Shown: positions 35,776-44,345, numbered from the stretch's first letter. The stretch is DNA of 64,000 bases from JBBPZK01 sp965219175 (GCA_965219175.1 CBDCNI010000001.1:1302001-1366000); one strand, 5' to 3'. Numbers and translations: made by a program. Notes: a model not told the origin generated them from the sequence alone.

Positions 35776-36246
35776 ATGAGCGGTAGTTCGGGCGATAAGG
35801 ATCTCATTCCGGGTTTGATCAACCTCGCGGAGAGGATCGTCTACTATGGCGCGGCGCTTTTCTTGCTCGTCACAATAGGCTTGCTCTTCCTCTCTTCGGC
35901 GGAAGAATTGCTAAAAGTCGGAGAGAATGGTCCTCTCGACACTGCGCTCGGGCTGCTCGACAAGCTACTACTGATCTTCATCTTCGCGGAGCTTTTGAGC
36001 ACCATCAGCACCATAGTCCGGGACAACCAGATCCTGGCCGAACCGTTCTTGCTGATCGGTCTCATAGCCGTCGTCCGGCGTATCCTGGCAGTAACCGTCT
36101 CGATAGACCAGAGTCTCGGCGCTCCGAAATTCAACAGCCTCTTGTTCGAGCTCGGCGTGCTCACAGTCCTAGTCGTGGCCCTCACCGCGGCCCTCTACTT
36201 TACCCGGAGCAGCGAGCGTTCCATAAAACCATCAGACTCCGGGTAG
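35776..36246 (+). CDS. PsiE-like membrane protein
   Basis: A 156-residue protein with four hydrophobic segments (about residues 20-45, 65-90, 95-112, 125-145). The pattern LLDKLLLIFIFAELL and ILAEPFLLIGLIAVVRRIL resembles the PsiE family, phosphate-starvation-inducible membrane proteins of unknown function. It may be read through from the purine operon. Confidence 0.7.
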   Translation: MSGSSGDKDLIPGLINLAERIVYYGAALFLLVTIGLLFLSSAEELLKVGENGPLDTALGLLDKLLLIFIFAELLSTISTIVRDNQILAEPFLLIGLIAVVRRILAVTVSIDQSLGAPKFNSLLFELGVLTVLVVALTAALYFTRSSERSIKPSDSG

Positions 36247-36316
36247 AGTAAAACAAACGCTGTAAAAGAGATCCGGTCCAAAACCTCAAGCTATTTGGTA
36301 AACTCAAGGAGGAGTC

Positions 36317-36388
36317 GGGCCAGTAGCTCAGTGGCAGAGCAGGGGACTTTTAATCCTCGTGTCGTAGGTTCGATCCCTACCTGGCTCA
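36317..36388 (+). tRNA. tRNA-Lys (anticodon TTT)
   Basis: The cloverleaf has acceptor GGGCCAG with CTGGCTC, anticodon stem GGGGA/TCCTC with loop CTTTTAA, and T stem GTAGG/CCTAC. Discriminator A; CCA not encoded. It is the first of three tRNA genes in a row. Confidence 0.95.
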
Positions 36389-36408
36389 CGAGCCTGGATA
36401 AAGGCTTT

Positions 36409-36481
36409 GCCCCCATCGTCTAGGGGCCTAGGACACCGCCCTTTCAAGGCGGCGGCACGGGTTCGAATCCCGTTGGGGGCA
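36409..36481 (+). tRNA. tRNA-Glu (anticodon TTC)
   Basis: Acceptor GCCCCCA pairs with TGGGGGC; the anticodon stem CCGCC/GGCGG encloses CTTTCAA; the T arm has GTTCGAAT. It begins 20 bases after tRNA-Lys. Confidence 0.95.
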
Positions 36482-36501
36482 CCGGACAGGGCGTCCGGCG
36501 C

Positions 36502-36573
36502 GGGCGATTAGCTCAGTGGTAGAGCACCTCCCTTACAAGGAGGGGGTCACTGGTTCGAACCCAGTATCGCCCA
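36502..36573 (+). tRNA. tRNA-Val (anticodon TAC)
   Basis: Acceptor GGGCGAT pairs with ATCGCCC; anticodon stem CCTCC/GGAGG with loop CTTACAA; T stem ACTGG/CCAGT. It lies 20 bases after tRNA-Glu and 30 bases before an accessory gene. Confidence 0.95.
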
Positions 36574-36603
36574 CTCAAGCAGTGAGTAGGAAATAGGAGG
36601 GAT

Positions 36604-37734
36604 GTGGCAAGCAACGGCAAAGTGAGTAACGGATGGTTCCCCGAGCCGACCGAGAGAGACGACACTTATGCCAACCGGCTCGAAAGCACACCGTCTTGGT
36701 TGGCGAGGTCTACTCTAAAGATAGCCAAGGATTGCCGCTCCTTCCTGAACAGAAATTTATCAGCTATCCCCGAGGAATGCCAAGAAGGCATCGCTCAACG
36801 GCTAAAGACTGATATGCACCACCGAAGCGCGTTCTTCGAGCTTGTGGTAGCGCGTGCACTCCAAGCATTGGAAGGAACGATCGCTTCCTGCGAGCCGGAA
36901 AATCCTGTTGACAGCACTAGGATTGATTTCATGGTCCGATTCCCAGATCATGAGGTCGGTGTTGAGGCAACTTCTCCTCTGTTCGACCGAGAGATGGGTA
37001 TAGCGGCGAGGGATAATGCTCCTCTGATAGAAGTGGTGGAGGAGATGATCCCTACAGGGTGGGCGGTGGGAATCGGCTCCCTTCCCAACATAGGTCCCTC
37101 GGACTCCAAGAAGCCTTTCAAATCTGCTGTCAAGCAGATGCTAAATGTCTCGCCGCCCTTACCGGGAGAGGGAGAGCGAGAAGTTAGAGCAAAGCTGCCG
37201 GAGAGGGAGATCCGATTGACACTGTTCTCGCGGGCGGCTCATGGGTTGCGTAAAGAGACGAAGATCGTCTGGGAAGCTTCCATGACGACCATCGACGATC
37301 CTAAACGGGTCATCCAGGAGGCTGTGGAGGGGAAGCGACGTCAGGCGAGGAACGTATCTGTCCCAGTTCTGGTGGCCCTGGATGCTAAGGGTCTCGTCAC
37401 GCGCCTTGAAGACTTTGACATGGCGCTCTTCGGTCACTCGGTGGCGCACATGGACCAGTATGGCGACCAGTACGCTACCTCATTCCGAGCAGACGGACTG
37501 TTTGCGAAAGGAACGGGTGAACCGATAATATCCGGCGTTTTAGCTTTCACCGAAGTTGGGTTCTCGCATTGCAGCGAGCCCGTACTGTATCTGCACCCGC
37601 GCTTTGAAGGTCATCTGCCGACCGCGCTACTGCGACTTGAGTGCCGAACCCTTAGTGTCAACGGTGTCTCGGTTCGAGAAGCCCAGAATCGGGAGTTCCT
37701 CAAAGTTCTCAGGTTCGTAGATCCTGACTTGTAG
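36604..37734 (+). CDS. Hypothetical protein, possible PD-(D/E)xK nuclease-like fold
   Basis: A 376-residue soluble protein starting at GTG 36604 behind TAGGAGG. Residues 70-125 have a helix with Glu (AFFELVVARAL), then an Asp (TRIDFMVRF) and a strand ending VGVEATSP. This order resembles the E-D-ExK core of restriction-type nucleases, but the Lys is replaced by Thr, so the fold is only suggested. Codon use is more AT-rich than in the neighbouring genes and the gene sits beside a tRNA cluster, both hints of acquisition. I do not recognise a family. Confidence 0.55.
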   Translation: MASNGKVSNGWFPEPTERDDTYANRLESTPSWLARSTLKIAKDCRSFLNRNLSAIPEECQEGIAQRLKTDMHHRSAFFELVVARALQALEGTIASCEPENPVDSTRIDFMVRFPDHEVGVEATSPLFDREMGIAARDNAPLIEVVEEMIPTGWAVGIGSLPNIGPSDSKKPFKSAVKQMLNVSPPLPGEGEREVRAKLPEREIRLTLFSRAAHGLRKETKIVWEASMTTIDDPKRVIQEAVEGKRRQARNVSVPVLVALDAKGLVTRLEDFDMALFGHSVAHMDQYGDQYATSFRADGLFAKGTGEPIISGVLAFTEVGFSHCSEPVLYLHPRFEGHLPTALLRLECRTLSVNGVSVREAQNREFLKVLRFVDPDL

Positions 37735-37802
37735 CGTTCTCCTGCAACCGCTGGGTAGCTCTGCTTTGGTACGTCGACGAGTCGCTACTGCATAATTTTT
37801 TG

Positions 37803-38858
37803 TTATGAGCCGAGAAGTTTCATTTTTGCCTGTTGGAACTCCTCTTTAGTCAGTATGCCCGAATCACGTAGTGATGCCAGCTTCTCTAGCTCAGAACTGA
37901 GACTGACGCTACTTTGCTGAGGTGGTGTCGCTTGCCCTTTCTTCGCTTCCCTGATGCTCTCTCGTAGTCTGTCGATGTATGGTTTGTAATCTTTCAGATT
38001 CAACTTCGAGATCGGAAGGCAGTTTGTGACCTTGTATGGGTCCTTGTTTTCATCCTTGATATTCCAGAAGTCTTTCTGGGCGGTCCCCTGATAACTCGGG
38101 GTGTTGATCTCGATAACGCCATTAATCAAACCTGTATTGACCTCTATGCCGTTGATGTCACGGTAATAGAAACTTGTTGCACGGGTTCCAAAAGTAGCTC
38201 CAGCCATGAATCCAGGTTTGATCACGAGAAGCCTATCGCTGAGTGCCACGATAGCCTGGTTCCAACCTCCCACGTCACCTGAGAGAAGACAGAACTCAAT
38301 GTTCTCGTCGTCGCTCATATGCTGCTGAGCGAGTCTGCTTAGTTTCTTGCTCAAAATCTCTGCGCCTCCGGCTATATTAGAGGCGGGCCTAGCTACTGTA
38401 GTGGATGAGATAGTCGTAGTATTGAACGCTGCTAACGATTTCGTGGGGGCTTGTGTTTGCATCTGCTGTGACTCTGGTAGTTTCTCGGCCGGGTCGGGCC
38501 TGTCAGCTATTAGCTGCTCAACGGTTTGCCTGAGTTTTTCAAAAGACTTTTTACGCCAGTAAGTGAACTGCACCTCATACTCGGATGACTGGCCCCAACC
38601 CCGCTTCGCTTCCTGCCCGCCTAGAACGAAGCGAATGTAGCCACCGTTTATTCCCGACTTGAACATAACAGAGTCGAGATACCGAATCGGAATCTCTCTA
38701 TCCTCGCCTGATCCGAACGCCAGTAGACCCTGCCGTCTGATCACGGCTTTGTCTTTGAATAATTGCACCTGGCCGTCCAAGCCCGTGGCTTCTACGAGTA
38801 AACCTTCCGTCTGCATGTCTGCTGGTTCAGCGCTCACCCTGTCCGGTTCTTTTGCCAT
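37803..38858 (-). CDS. DUF4429/PH-like and SHOCT domain protein
   Basis: A 351-residue cytosolic protein. The first 120 residues match the pattern of DUF4429 (LFKDKAVIRRQGLLAFGSGEDREIPI). Residues 190-270 form a bacterial PH-like domain (a strand-rich VALSDRLLVIKPGF region). The C-terminus is a SHOCT motif (ELEKLASLRDSGILTKEEF). Such proteins are poorly understood and often occur in accessory regions. Codon use is less GC-rich than in the purine genes, like the preceding convergent gene. Confidence 0.75.
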   Translation of the reverse strand: MAKEPDRVSAEPADMQTEGLLVEATGLDGQVQLFKDKAVIRRQGLLAFGSGEDREIPIRYLDSVMFKSGINGGYIRFVLGGQEAKRGWGQSSEYEVQFTYWRKKSFEKLRQTVEQLIADRPDPAEKLPESQQMQTQAPTKSLAAFNTTTISSTTVARPASNIAGGAEILSKKLSRLAQQHMSDDENIEFCLLSGDVGGWNQAIVALSDRLLVIKPGFMAGATFGTRATSFYYRDINGIEVNTGLINGVIEINTPSYQGTAQKDFWNIKDENKDPYKVTNCLPISKLNLKDYKPYIDRLRESIREAKKGQATPPQQSSVSLSSELEKLASLRDSGILTKEEFQQAKMKLLGS

Positions 38859-39145
38859 AAGAACTTCCCACCTATTTCCTTTCGCTTTGTGTCCGCCATG
38901 CTATATAGTAGTCTGCATTGAGCCCTGGAATGTACCGTACACGCATTGTACAAATCTCAACATATTATCGACGCAAAACCATCTACGCTTAAGCGTGTTA
39001 AGGCTCGCAGAACCGCGCTGTCTAACAGCCTTTTTCTCGCTCCTCCGTATGAGTTTGTAGGTAAGATGCAGTAAGTGAATGCTGGAAAAGGCTTCGGTTC
39101 TTTCTGATGCCGATCCACTACCGAAGGCCTTGAGGAGGCACGTTT
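38859..39145. other. Intergenic region, divergent promoters
   Basis: About 290 bases between the SHOCT gene and the ACT-domain gene. It is AT-rich near 38930-38990 and ends with a good GAGGAGG ribosome site for the rightward gene. I see no RNA gene, and only weak hairpins. Confidence 0.4.
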
Positions 39146-39820
39146 GTGAATGAGACTATCGGACCTGATCGCTTGCTGGCTCTAATGGTCCGTACTTCCG
39201 ACGAGCCGGGCGCGCTCCACTCGCTTACGCGGGTGATCTCCGGGCATCGGGCCAACATTACCTACGTGGATATTGCTGAGAGGCGCGAGGGGAGGTCCAC
39301 GGTCTATTTCGAGTTGGAGGACATAGCGGATCCTGTGCGTTTGATCTCCGACCTGGAAAACTTGCCGGATGTCCGGGCTGTGGAGCAGGCGCCGTCTTTC
39401 CGAAAGGTCTACGGTAAGCGGATCATCGTGGTCGGCGGCGGAGCACAGGTGGGGCAGGTGGTTGTTGGCGCGGTCGCCGAGGCGGACCGGCACAATATCC
39501 GGGGCGAGCGTATCTCCGTTGACACGATACCGCTGGTCGGCGAGGAGAACCTGGCCGGGGCCGTGAGGGCCGTGGCCCGACTTCCCCGTGCGGTGGCGCT
39601 GGTACTCGCGGGCTCTTTGATGGGCGGAGATGTCGCGAAAGCGGTCTATGAGATCCGGGAGCAGGGGATCATCGTCCTCTCGCTCAACATGCCCGGCAGC
39701 GTCCCCGAAGCCGCGGACCTCGTCGTCGGAGACCCGGTGCAGTGCGGCGTGATGGCCGTCATGGCTGTCTCGGACTCCGCCCGCTTTGACATCAGCCGCC
39801 AACGGGGCCGACGCTACTGA
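39146..39820 (+). CDS. ACT-domain and DUF5612 protein
   Basis: A 224-residue protein. Residues 10-80 form an ACT domain (LMVRTSDEPGALHSLTRVISGHRANI), a ligand-sensing module usually for amino acids. The rest matches the DUF5612 pattern with a Rossmann-like IIVVGGGAQVGQVV segment near residue 92 and a Gly-rich LVLAGSLMGGD. Such proteins are mostly known from archaea. GTG 39146 follows GAGGAGG. A regulatory role in amino acid metabolism is likely but unproven. Confidence 0.75.
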   Translation: MNETIGPDRLLALMVRTSDEPGALHSLTRVISGHRANITYVDIAERREGRSTVYFELEDIADPVRLISDLENLPDVRAVEQAPSFRKVYGKRIIVVGGGAQVGQVVVGAVAEADRHNIRGERISVDTIPLVGEENLAGAVRAVARLPRAVALVLAGSLMGGDVAKAVYEIREQGIIVLSLNMPGSVPEAADLVVGDPVQCGVMAVMAVSDSARFDISRQRGRRY

Positions 39821-39851
39821 GAGGCGCTACAGGATAGGTAGAGAGTTCCGG

Positions 39852-39880
39852 TTGGAAGACCGGCGGGCTTTTGATACACT
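39852..39880 (+). promoter_or_regulatory. Promoter of tRNA-Asp
   Basis: TTGGAA (39852-39857) and TACACT (39875-39880) are exactly 17 bases apart, with tRNA-Asp starting 30 bases beyond the -10. Confidence 0.6.
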
Positions 39881-39909
39881 CTCTTTGCCCTGCGAGGGGT
39901 GTCCCATGC

Positions 39910-39983
<74 letters not shown>

Positions 39984-40087
39984 CCTCGAACGTCTCTTTC
40001 TATCTCTATGGTCCGCGTTTACGGACTCTACTCTTTGACGGAGGGTTACAATCAGTGGGGATCTAAAAAACTTTCAGGAGGAAAGAT

Positions 40088-40426
40088 ATGGCAGAGCCAA
40101 TAGAGATAACAGTAGACACGTTCGAAGGAGAGGTACTGGAGTCGGAGGTGCCCGTCCTGGTCGATTTTTGGGCCGAGTGGTGCGCGCCGTGCCGGCAGGT
40201 CGCCCCCGTCATGGAGCGGATAGCCGAGGAGTACGAGGGCTCGGTAAAGGTCGCCAAGGTGGACGTGGACGCGGAGTCGGCGCTGGCCGGACATTTCAAG
40301 ATCTCCAGCATCCCGACCATCGTTTTCTTCGAGCCGGGAGAGCAACCGAAGGCTGTTGTCGGGGCGCTCCCCAAGGAGATGGTCGAGTCCGCTTTCAATC
40401 TGGAACGGTTCGCCGGAGCAGCCTAA
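40088..40426 (+). CDS. Thioredoxin
   Basis: A 112-residue thioredoxin-fold protein. The redox site is WCAPC (Cys32, Cys35), where the usual Gly is Ala; this changes redox potential modestly in related proteins. The cis-Pro loop SIPTIVFF is present. It starts at ATG 40088 behind TCAGGAGGAAAG. A methyltransferase begins immediately after its stop. Confidence 0.92.
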   Translation: MAEPIEITVDTFEGEVLESEVPVLVDFWAEWCAPCRQVAPVMERIAEEYEGSVKVAKVDVDAESALAGHFKISSIPTIVFFEPGEQPKAVVGALPKEMVESAFNLERFAGAA

Positions 40427-40427
40427 C

Positions 40428-41018
40428 CTGAACCGCCAACCTCACAAGTTCGACCCGGCCAAAGCCGCCAGACTCGACCGCCCCGAGCGTCAGCAGATGC
40501 TGCCCAACAGCCGCGTCGTGGATCTCCTCGACCTCCAGGGCTCCGAGACGGTCGTCGATTACGGTGCCGGGAGCGGCGTATTGTCCGTCCCGGTCGCCGG
40601 GCGACTTCCCGACGGGACGGTACACGCCGTCGACGAGAGCCCGGAGATGCTCGGTCATCTCGAAGAGCGGCTGGGTGGCGTGGATCTCCGGAACGTACAG
40701 CTGCACCTCATAAAGAGCAACCGCGTAGACCTGAGAGACGGGAGCGTGGACCGGGTGCTGGCGGTAAACCTGTTGCACGAAGTCTTGGGGGAGAGGGCGC
40801 TCGCGGAGATGAGGCGCCTTCTCCGACCGGGCGGTTTCCTGCTCGTTATAGACTGGCGGGCCGACGTCGAGCGTGGGTCCGGCCCGCCGGCTGATGTCTC
40901 TCTGACGCCGGCGGAGGGACGAGCGTTGCTCGAAGAAGCAGGCTTCGAAGTCTCTCCGGCAACCGGGGAATTTACTTATCACTTCGCTTTCAGGGCGCGG
41001 CCCCTTGTGCGAGCTTGA
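40428..41018 (+). CDS. Class I SAM-dependent methyltransferase, probable CTG start
   Basis: About 196 residues with the Rossmann SAM motif VVDYGAGSGVLSVPVAG, the acidic VDESPEM loop, and motif IV-like LAVNLLHEVL and RLLRPGGFLLVIDW. The conserved N-terminal pattern HKFDPAKAARLDRPER follows directly after CTG 40428, itself nine bases after GGAG and two bases after the thioredoxin stop. The first ATG downstream would remove this pattern, and the only upstream start (TTG 40356) lies deep in thioredoxin. CTG is therefore my choice, with doubt. The substrate is unknown. Confidence 0.75.
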   Translation: MNRQPHKFDPAKAARLDRPERQQMLPNSRVVDLLDLQGSETVVDYGAGSGVLSVPVAGRLPDGTVHAVDESPEMLGHLEERLGGVDLRNVQLHLIKSNRVDLRDGSVDRVLAVNLLHEVLGERALAEMRRLLRPGGFLLVIDWRADVERGSGPPADVSLTPAEGRALLEEAGFEVSPATGEFTYHFAFRARPLVRA

Positions 41019-41043
41019 TAGCTCGTCCCTCGTAAACTAGAAT
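41015..41043 (+). promoter_or_regulatory. Promoter of tRNA-Phe
   Basis: TTGATA (41015-41020), a 17-base spacer and TAGAAT (41038-41043). tRNA-Phe begins 27 bases later. The -35 overlaps the last codons of the methyltransferase gene. Confidence 0.6.
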
Positions 41044-41069
41044 CATCTCCGGTTGATCTCCATCCACGC

Positions 41070-41142
41070 GGCGGGATAGCTCAGTTGGTAGAGCACATGA
41101 CTGAAAATCATGGTGTCCCGGGTTCGAGTCCCGGTCCCGCCA
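41070..41142 (+). tRNA. tRNA-Phe (anticodon GAA)
   Basis: Acceptor GGCGGGA pairs with TCCCGCC; anticodon loop CTGAAAA; T stem CCGGG/CCCGG. Discriminator A; CCA not encoded. Confidence 0.95.
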
Positions 41143-41222
41143 CTTCTTGTTGTTAGCTTCAATCCTTTATCCCGATGTCGGGCTGCTTTTGTCTGTGGGG
41201 ATGGGGAGTACAATCCATCCTT

Positions 41223-42107
41223 GTGTCTTACGAGAAACGAAAAGCGGCCGTACTGGCGGAACTTTCTCTGGTGCTGGCCGCCGTTTTCTGGGGGTCGAAC
41301 TACGCCGCTACCAAGTACGCTGCGGAGACCGTACCGCCGCTGGTGATCGTCGGGCTCCGGTTCACCCTGGGAGGTGTGCTGCTGCTCGGCGTACTGCGCT
41401 TTCTTGACCCCGAGAGTCGATTGAGGCGCGAGGACATCCTGCCGATGGCGGCGCTCGGCTGTTTCGGGGTCGCTACCGCCCAGACTTCTTTTACCTTTGG
41501 CGTGAGCATGACCAGCGCATCGAACACAGGTTTGATCTTCGCCACAGCGCCGGTCTGGGGACTCTTACTCGGCTTCGCGCTCGGCCTGGAGCGTCCGACC
41601 GGACGAGGCGTGTTGGGCGTTCTTCTCTCTATATTGGGCATCGGAGTGGTCTTCTACGAGGGCCTCGGGGCGAAGGGAACGAGCCTCACCGGAGACCTTC
41701 TGGTCCTGCTCGCATCTCTCGGCGTCGGTGTCTATACAGTCTTCTCGATGAGGATGTTGGAGCGGTACTCGCCGCTCGCCGTGGCTACGTACCCGACCCT
41801 CTTCGGGGCTCCGGTCGTGTTGGCGTTGTCATCGCCCTTCTTGTTGAACTTAGATTGGGGGAGCGTGAGCGTCGGGGTCTGGGCGGCGATCGCTTACTCT
41901 GCGATATTCGCAACTGCCTTCGCCTTCGCTGCCTGGCAGCGGGGCATCCACCGCGCCGGGGCGAATCGGGTGCTTGTCTACCAGTATCTCATCACCCTGA
42001 CCGGCATCGCCTCGGGGATAATATTCTTCGGCGAGACGCTCGGGATCAACAAGATAGCCGGAGGACTGGTGATCCTCGTCGGCGTATACCTGGCCCGCCG
42101 CCAGTAA
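41223..42107 (+). CDS. DMT-superfamily transporter (EamA type)
   Basis: About 294 residues with ten hydrophobic helices arranged as two EamA repeats; WGSNYAATKYA in helix 1 and the pattern FGETLGINKIAGGLVILVGVYLARR at the end are typical. The frame is open to 41175, but GTG 41223 places the basic SYEKRK stretch just before helix 1. Neither start has a clear ribosome site. Exported metabolite unknown. Confidence 0.85.
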   Translation: MSYEKRKAAVLAELSLVLAAVFWGSNYAATKYAAETVPPLVIVGLRFTLGGVLLLGVLRFLDPESRLRREDILPMAALGCFGVATAQTSFTFGVSMTSASNTGLIFATAPVWGLLLGFALGLERPTGRGVLGVLLSILGIGVVFYEGLGAKGTSLTGDLLVLLASLGVGVYTVFSMRMLERYSPLAVATYPTLFGAPVVLALSSPFLLNLDWGSVSVGVWAAIAYSAIFATAFAFAAWQRGIHRAGANRVLVYQYLITLTGIASGIIFFGETLGINKIAGGLVILVGVYLARRQ

Positions 42108-42112
42108 AGCCC

Positions 42113-42382
42113 TTAGACTCTCCTTGTCCGTCTCCCGCCCGTGAAAAGCCGGTAGATAGCCAGCAGGATGACGGCTCCGAGCGTCGCCACCAGGATCGAC
42201 CATATATTGAACCCGGTCGTCCCCGCGCCGCCGATGATGCCTATGATGAACCCGCCGACGACCGCTCCGGCCATCCCGATGAGCGTGGTTACGATAAACC
42301 CGCCGGGGTCTCTGCCCGGTAGGACCAGCTTCGCCAACAACCCGGCGATCAAGCCAACGATGATCCAACTTATAATGCCCAT
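42113..42382 (-). CDS. GlsB/YeaQ/YmgE-family stress membrane protein
   Basis: An 89-residue, three-helix membrane protein with the family N-terminus SWIIVGLIAGLLAKLVLPGRDPGG and Gly-rich second helix. Family members are induced by stress and associated with membrane or cell-wall homeostasis. Confidence 0.88.
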   Translation of the reverse strand: MGIISWIIVGLIAGLLAKLVLPGRDPGGFIVTTLIGMAGAVVGGFIIGIIGGAGTTGFNIWSILVATLGAVILLAIYRLFTGGRRTRRV

Positions 42383-42406
42383 TCTCTTCCTTTCCTCGTC
42401 CGTCTT

Positions 42407-42877
42407 CTAAAGCCTGAAACCGCTGTCCCCCTCGGCCAAGTTCGCCGCCCACAGGTAACGATAATCAACTCCCTGATTGACCCTGTAAGCGGCGTAGGCG
42501 GCGTGCGCGAACGGGAACAGGCTCAGGAGCAACATCACCGGGATCAGCAGGAAACCGACGAGAACATGCATAAGGATACCGGTCACGGTCCAGCCAACGA
42601 CCAGAAGCCCCATCCACGCCACCTGATACCACAGCGACTGTAGGGCGTGGAAGGAGACCCTCGGAGAGCGGTTCCTGTAGACGAGCCAGATGATCAAAGC
42701 CGCAACCGGCCCCAGAAACCCCGTGAACAGATTCAAAAAGATGGACAAGTGAGCCAACACCGACCACGTATTCTCGTCGCCGGGGCTCGTCTCGCCCGCG
42801 CGATAGTAACCTCCGCCCCTCGACCCGCCGCGCGGCTCTCGCTCGACACCGTAATTGTCATTGTCTTCGTTCGCCAA
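42407..42877 (-). CDS. DUF4870-like membrane protein
   Basis: A 156-residue protein with a 35-residue Gly/Arg-rich hydrophilic head and four helices. The first helix (WSVLAHLSIFLNLFTGFLGPVAAL) and the RVSFHALQSLWYQ motif are typical of DUF4870/Tic20-like proteins. Its function is unknown. It lies upstream of the GlsB-like gene on the same strand. Confidence 0.8.
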   Translation of the reverse strand: MANEDNDNYGVEREPRGGSRGGGYYRAGETSPGDENTWSVLAHLSIFLNLFTGFLGPVAALIIWLVYRNRSPRVSFHALQSLWYQVAWMGLLVVGWTVTGILMHVLVGFLLIPVMLLLSLFPFAHAAYAAYRVNQGVDYRYLWAANLAEGDSGFRL

Positions 42878-43007
42878 CGGAATGCCTCCCTCGTCCAGGT
42901 CGTCCGTGTTCTAATCTCTACGTGACCATATGTACGTTTCGGGAGCTTCAGGGTTTCGCCACGAAAGAGTCCCTGCCGGCAGCGACGGGCTACATACGAG
43001 GGCGGGC

Positions 43008-43040
43008 AAAAGAAAAGCCGCCCGATGAGGTGTGGGCGGC
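43008..43040 (-). terminator. Intrinsic terminator of the NlpC/P60 gene
   Basis: On the minus strand a perfect seven-base stem GCCGCCC / GGGCGGC with a ten-base loop is followed by TTTTCTTTT. It begins 33 bases after the hydrolase stop. Confidence 0.85.
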
Positions 43041-43072
43041 CTTCTCGTGCTCTTTGGTTTTCCAGAGAGTTT

Positions 43073-43513
43073 CTAGAAAATCCTCTTGTATCCTACGACG
43101 TAGTTGTAGGGTATGGACTCGTAGCGGACCACGGTGCCGGGGTAGTCGGCGCTTATCATGCCGCCGTCTCCGGTGGCGATCGCCGCGTGTCCGATGCCGT
43201 ACCCGGTGAAGTCGCTGAAGACGAGATCCCCGGCCTGAGGACTAGACACCCAATAACCATACGCCGACTGTCCGGCCGCGCTGTGCGGAAGGCTTACACC
43301 CGCCGCCGCATATGCCGCCATCGTCAGCCCCGAGCAGTCGATGCCCGAATAAGAAGCCCCGCCGTACACGTACGGAACCCCTATATAACTCTCGGCCTGC
43401 GCCACCACGGCGCTCCCCGAAGCACTCTGGGCGTGCGCCTGCGGCGCGAACAACGTCATGGACGCCAGCGCCAACCCGAGAACCGCGATCACCGCCGATA
43501 ACTTCAACCTCAT
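43073..43513 (-). CDS. Secreted NlpC/P60 cell-wall hydrolase
   Basis: About 146 residues with a signal peptide (MRLK, a hydrophobic core and an AHA-QS cleavage site near residue 28) and one NlpC/P60 domain. The catalytic Cys60 lies in GIDCSGL, the His in GIGHAAIA, with the third residue further on. It should cut stem peptides of peptidoglycan. ATG 43513 has no ribosome site; TTG 43525 or 43534, close behind GAGAGGAG, may be the true start. A hairpin (GGGGGC/GCCCCC) lies in the leader. Confidence 0.88.
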   Translation of the reverse strand: MRLKLSAVIAVLGLALASMTLFAPQAHAQSASGSAVVAQAESYIGVPYVYGGASYSGIDCSGLTMAAYAAAGVSLPHSAAGQSAYGYWVSSPQAGDLVFSDFTGYGIGHAAIATGDGGMISADYPGTVVRYESIPYNYVVGYKRIF

Positions 43514-43534
43514 GCTTGTTTGCAAAACTACCAA

Positions 43535-43797
43535 TTCTCCTCTCTACCAATTTGCAGCTTCGAGGGGGCGACCGACAACAATGAGAAGCCCCCCTCCTCA
43601 TCAGTGCAAGATCGTAACTACAACGAAATAAAAAAGCAACATAATAGAAATATCAATGTGCGGTCTAAATAACACTAAACGCGATACAAATAGGCGAAAC
43701 TCTTTGCGTACGGCAGTCCGTTTTTAATATTTCTTAATATAATGGCGAAATATAAAGACCTACGGATTCTGGTTGTGTAGAGTAGACTAGCAGAAGT
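43535..43797. other. AT-rich divergent intergenic region
   Basis: About 260 bases with much lower GC than the genes on either side. It contains the leader of the NlpC gene, with a GC hairpin around 43562-43595, and a TAGACT -10-like hexamer at 43783-43788, ten bases before the next ATG. No known riboswitch motif was recognised. Confidence 0.4.
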
Positions 43798-44007
43798 ATG
43801 GAGAGCTTGGACAGGCGGGTGGAGGAAGAGCGGCGTCGGGTCGAGGGTGAGTATCGGCAGGTCTTGAAAAACTCCGTTGCTTTTGAGAAGAGGATACGCA
43901 ACCGCTGGCGGGAGAAGTGTCGGGAGAAGAACCGGCGCATCTCCGAGTTGGAGGCGCGTGTTTCTGAGTTGGAGCGGTACCTTGAGCAAGAGAAAGATAA
44001 GAGATAG
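43798..44007 (+). CDS. Small coiled-coil protein
   Basis: A 69-residue, highly charged protein, almost entirely Glu, Arg and Lys with Leu/Val heptads at the C-terminus (ISELEARVSELERYLE), so a coiled coil. There is no ribosome site; the -10-like TAGACT nearby suggests a leaderless or near-leaderless transcript. Its function is unknown. Confidence 0.5.
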   Translation: MESLDRRVEEERRRVEGEYRQVLKNSVAFEKRIRNRWREKCREKNRRISELEARVSELERYLEQEKDKR

Positions 44008-44013
44008 GAGTCC

Positions 44014-44319
44014 GTGGTGGACCGTGAGATAAAAGAGCGCAAGATGGTTGCTTTGATGGTGAACGACCTCGGTGCGTCGAATTTGGACGAGTCAGAGGCC
44101 GTGAAGATGAACCAGGAGGTGAGCGATCTCTCCAACGAAGAGTTGGACAGGACGCTCGCTTCACGCCTGGACTTGCCGTATCCGGTCGATGAAGAGGTCC
44201 TGGAGCGCTCTCTGAGCCGCGTAGAGGAGCCGGATCGGCTCTCCGAAGACGGTCCCGGTGGTTTTACGGGCGCCCCGGACCACAGCCACGAGGCTCGTCC
44301 CGAGGAGCGCGAGTCGTAG
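44014..44319 (+). CDS. Hypothetical acidic protein
   Basis: A 101-residue acidic protein starting at GTG 44014 behind ATAGGAG, six bases after the coiled-coil gene. The first half is helical (LSNEELDRTLASRLDL) and the C-terminal tail is rich in Glu, Asp, Pro and Gly and probably disordered. It is not recognised. Confidence 0.5.
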   Translation: MVDREIKERKMVALMVNDLGASNLDESEAVKMNQEVSDLSNEELDRTLASRLDLPYPVDEEVLERSLSRVEEPDRLSEDGPGGFTGAPDHSHEARPEERES

Positions 44320-44345
44320 AAGGAACGTAGCTGAAGTGTAGCCGG

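Noticed and set aside
39020..39050. Hairpin GCTG/CAGC followed by TTTTT
   Set aside because: The stem is four bases and no gene ends next to it on that strand.
43725..43755. Weak hairpin ACGG-cagt-CCGT followed by T-rich DNA
   Set aside because: Only four base pairs; the T-rich tail lies in generally AT-rich DNA, so it is not a convincing terminator.
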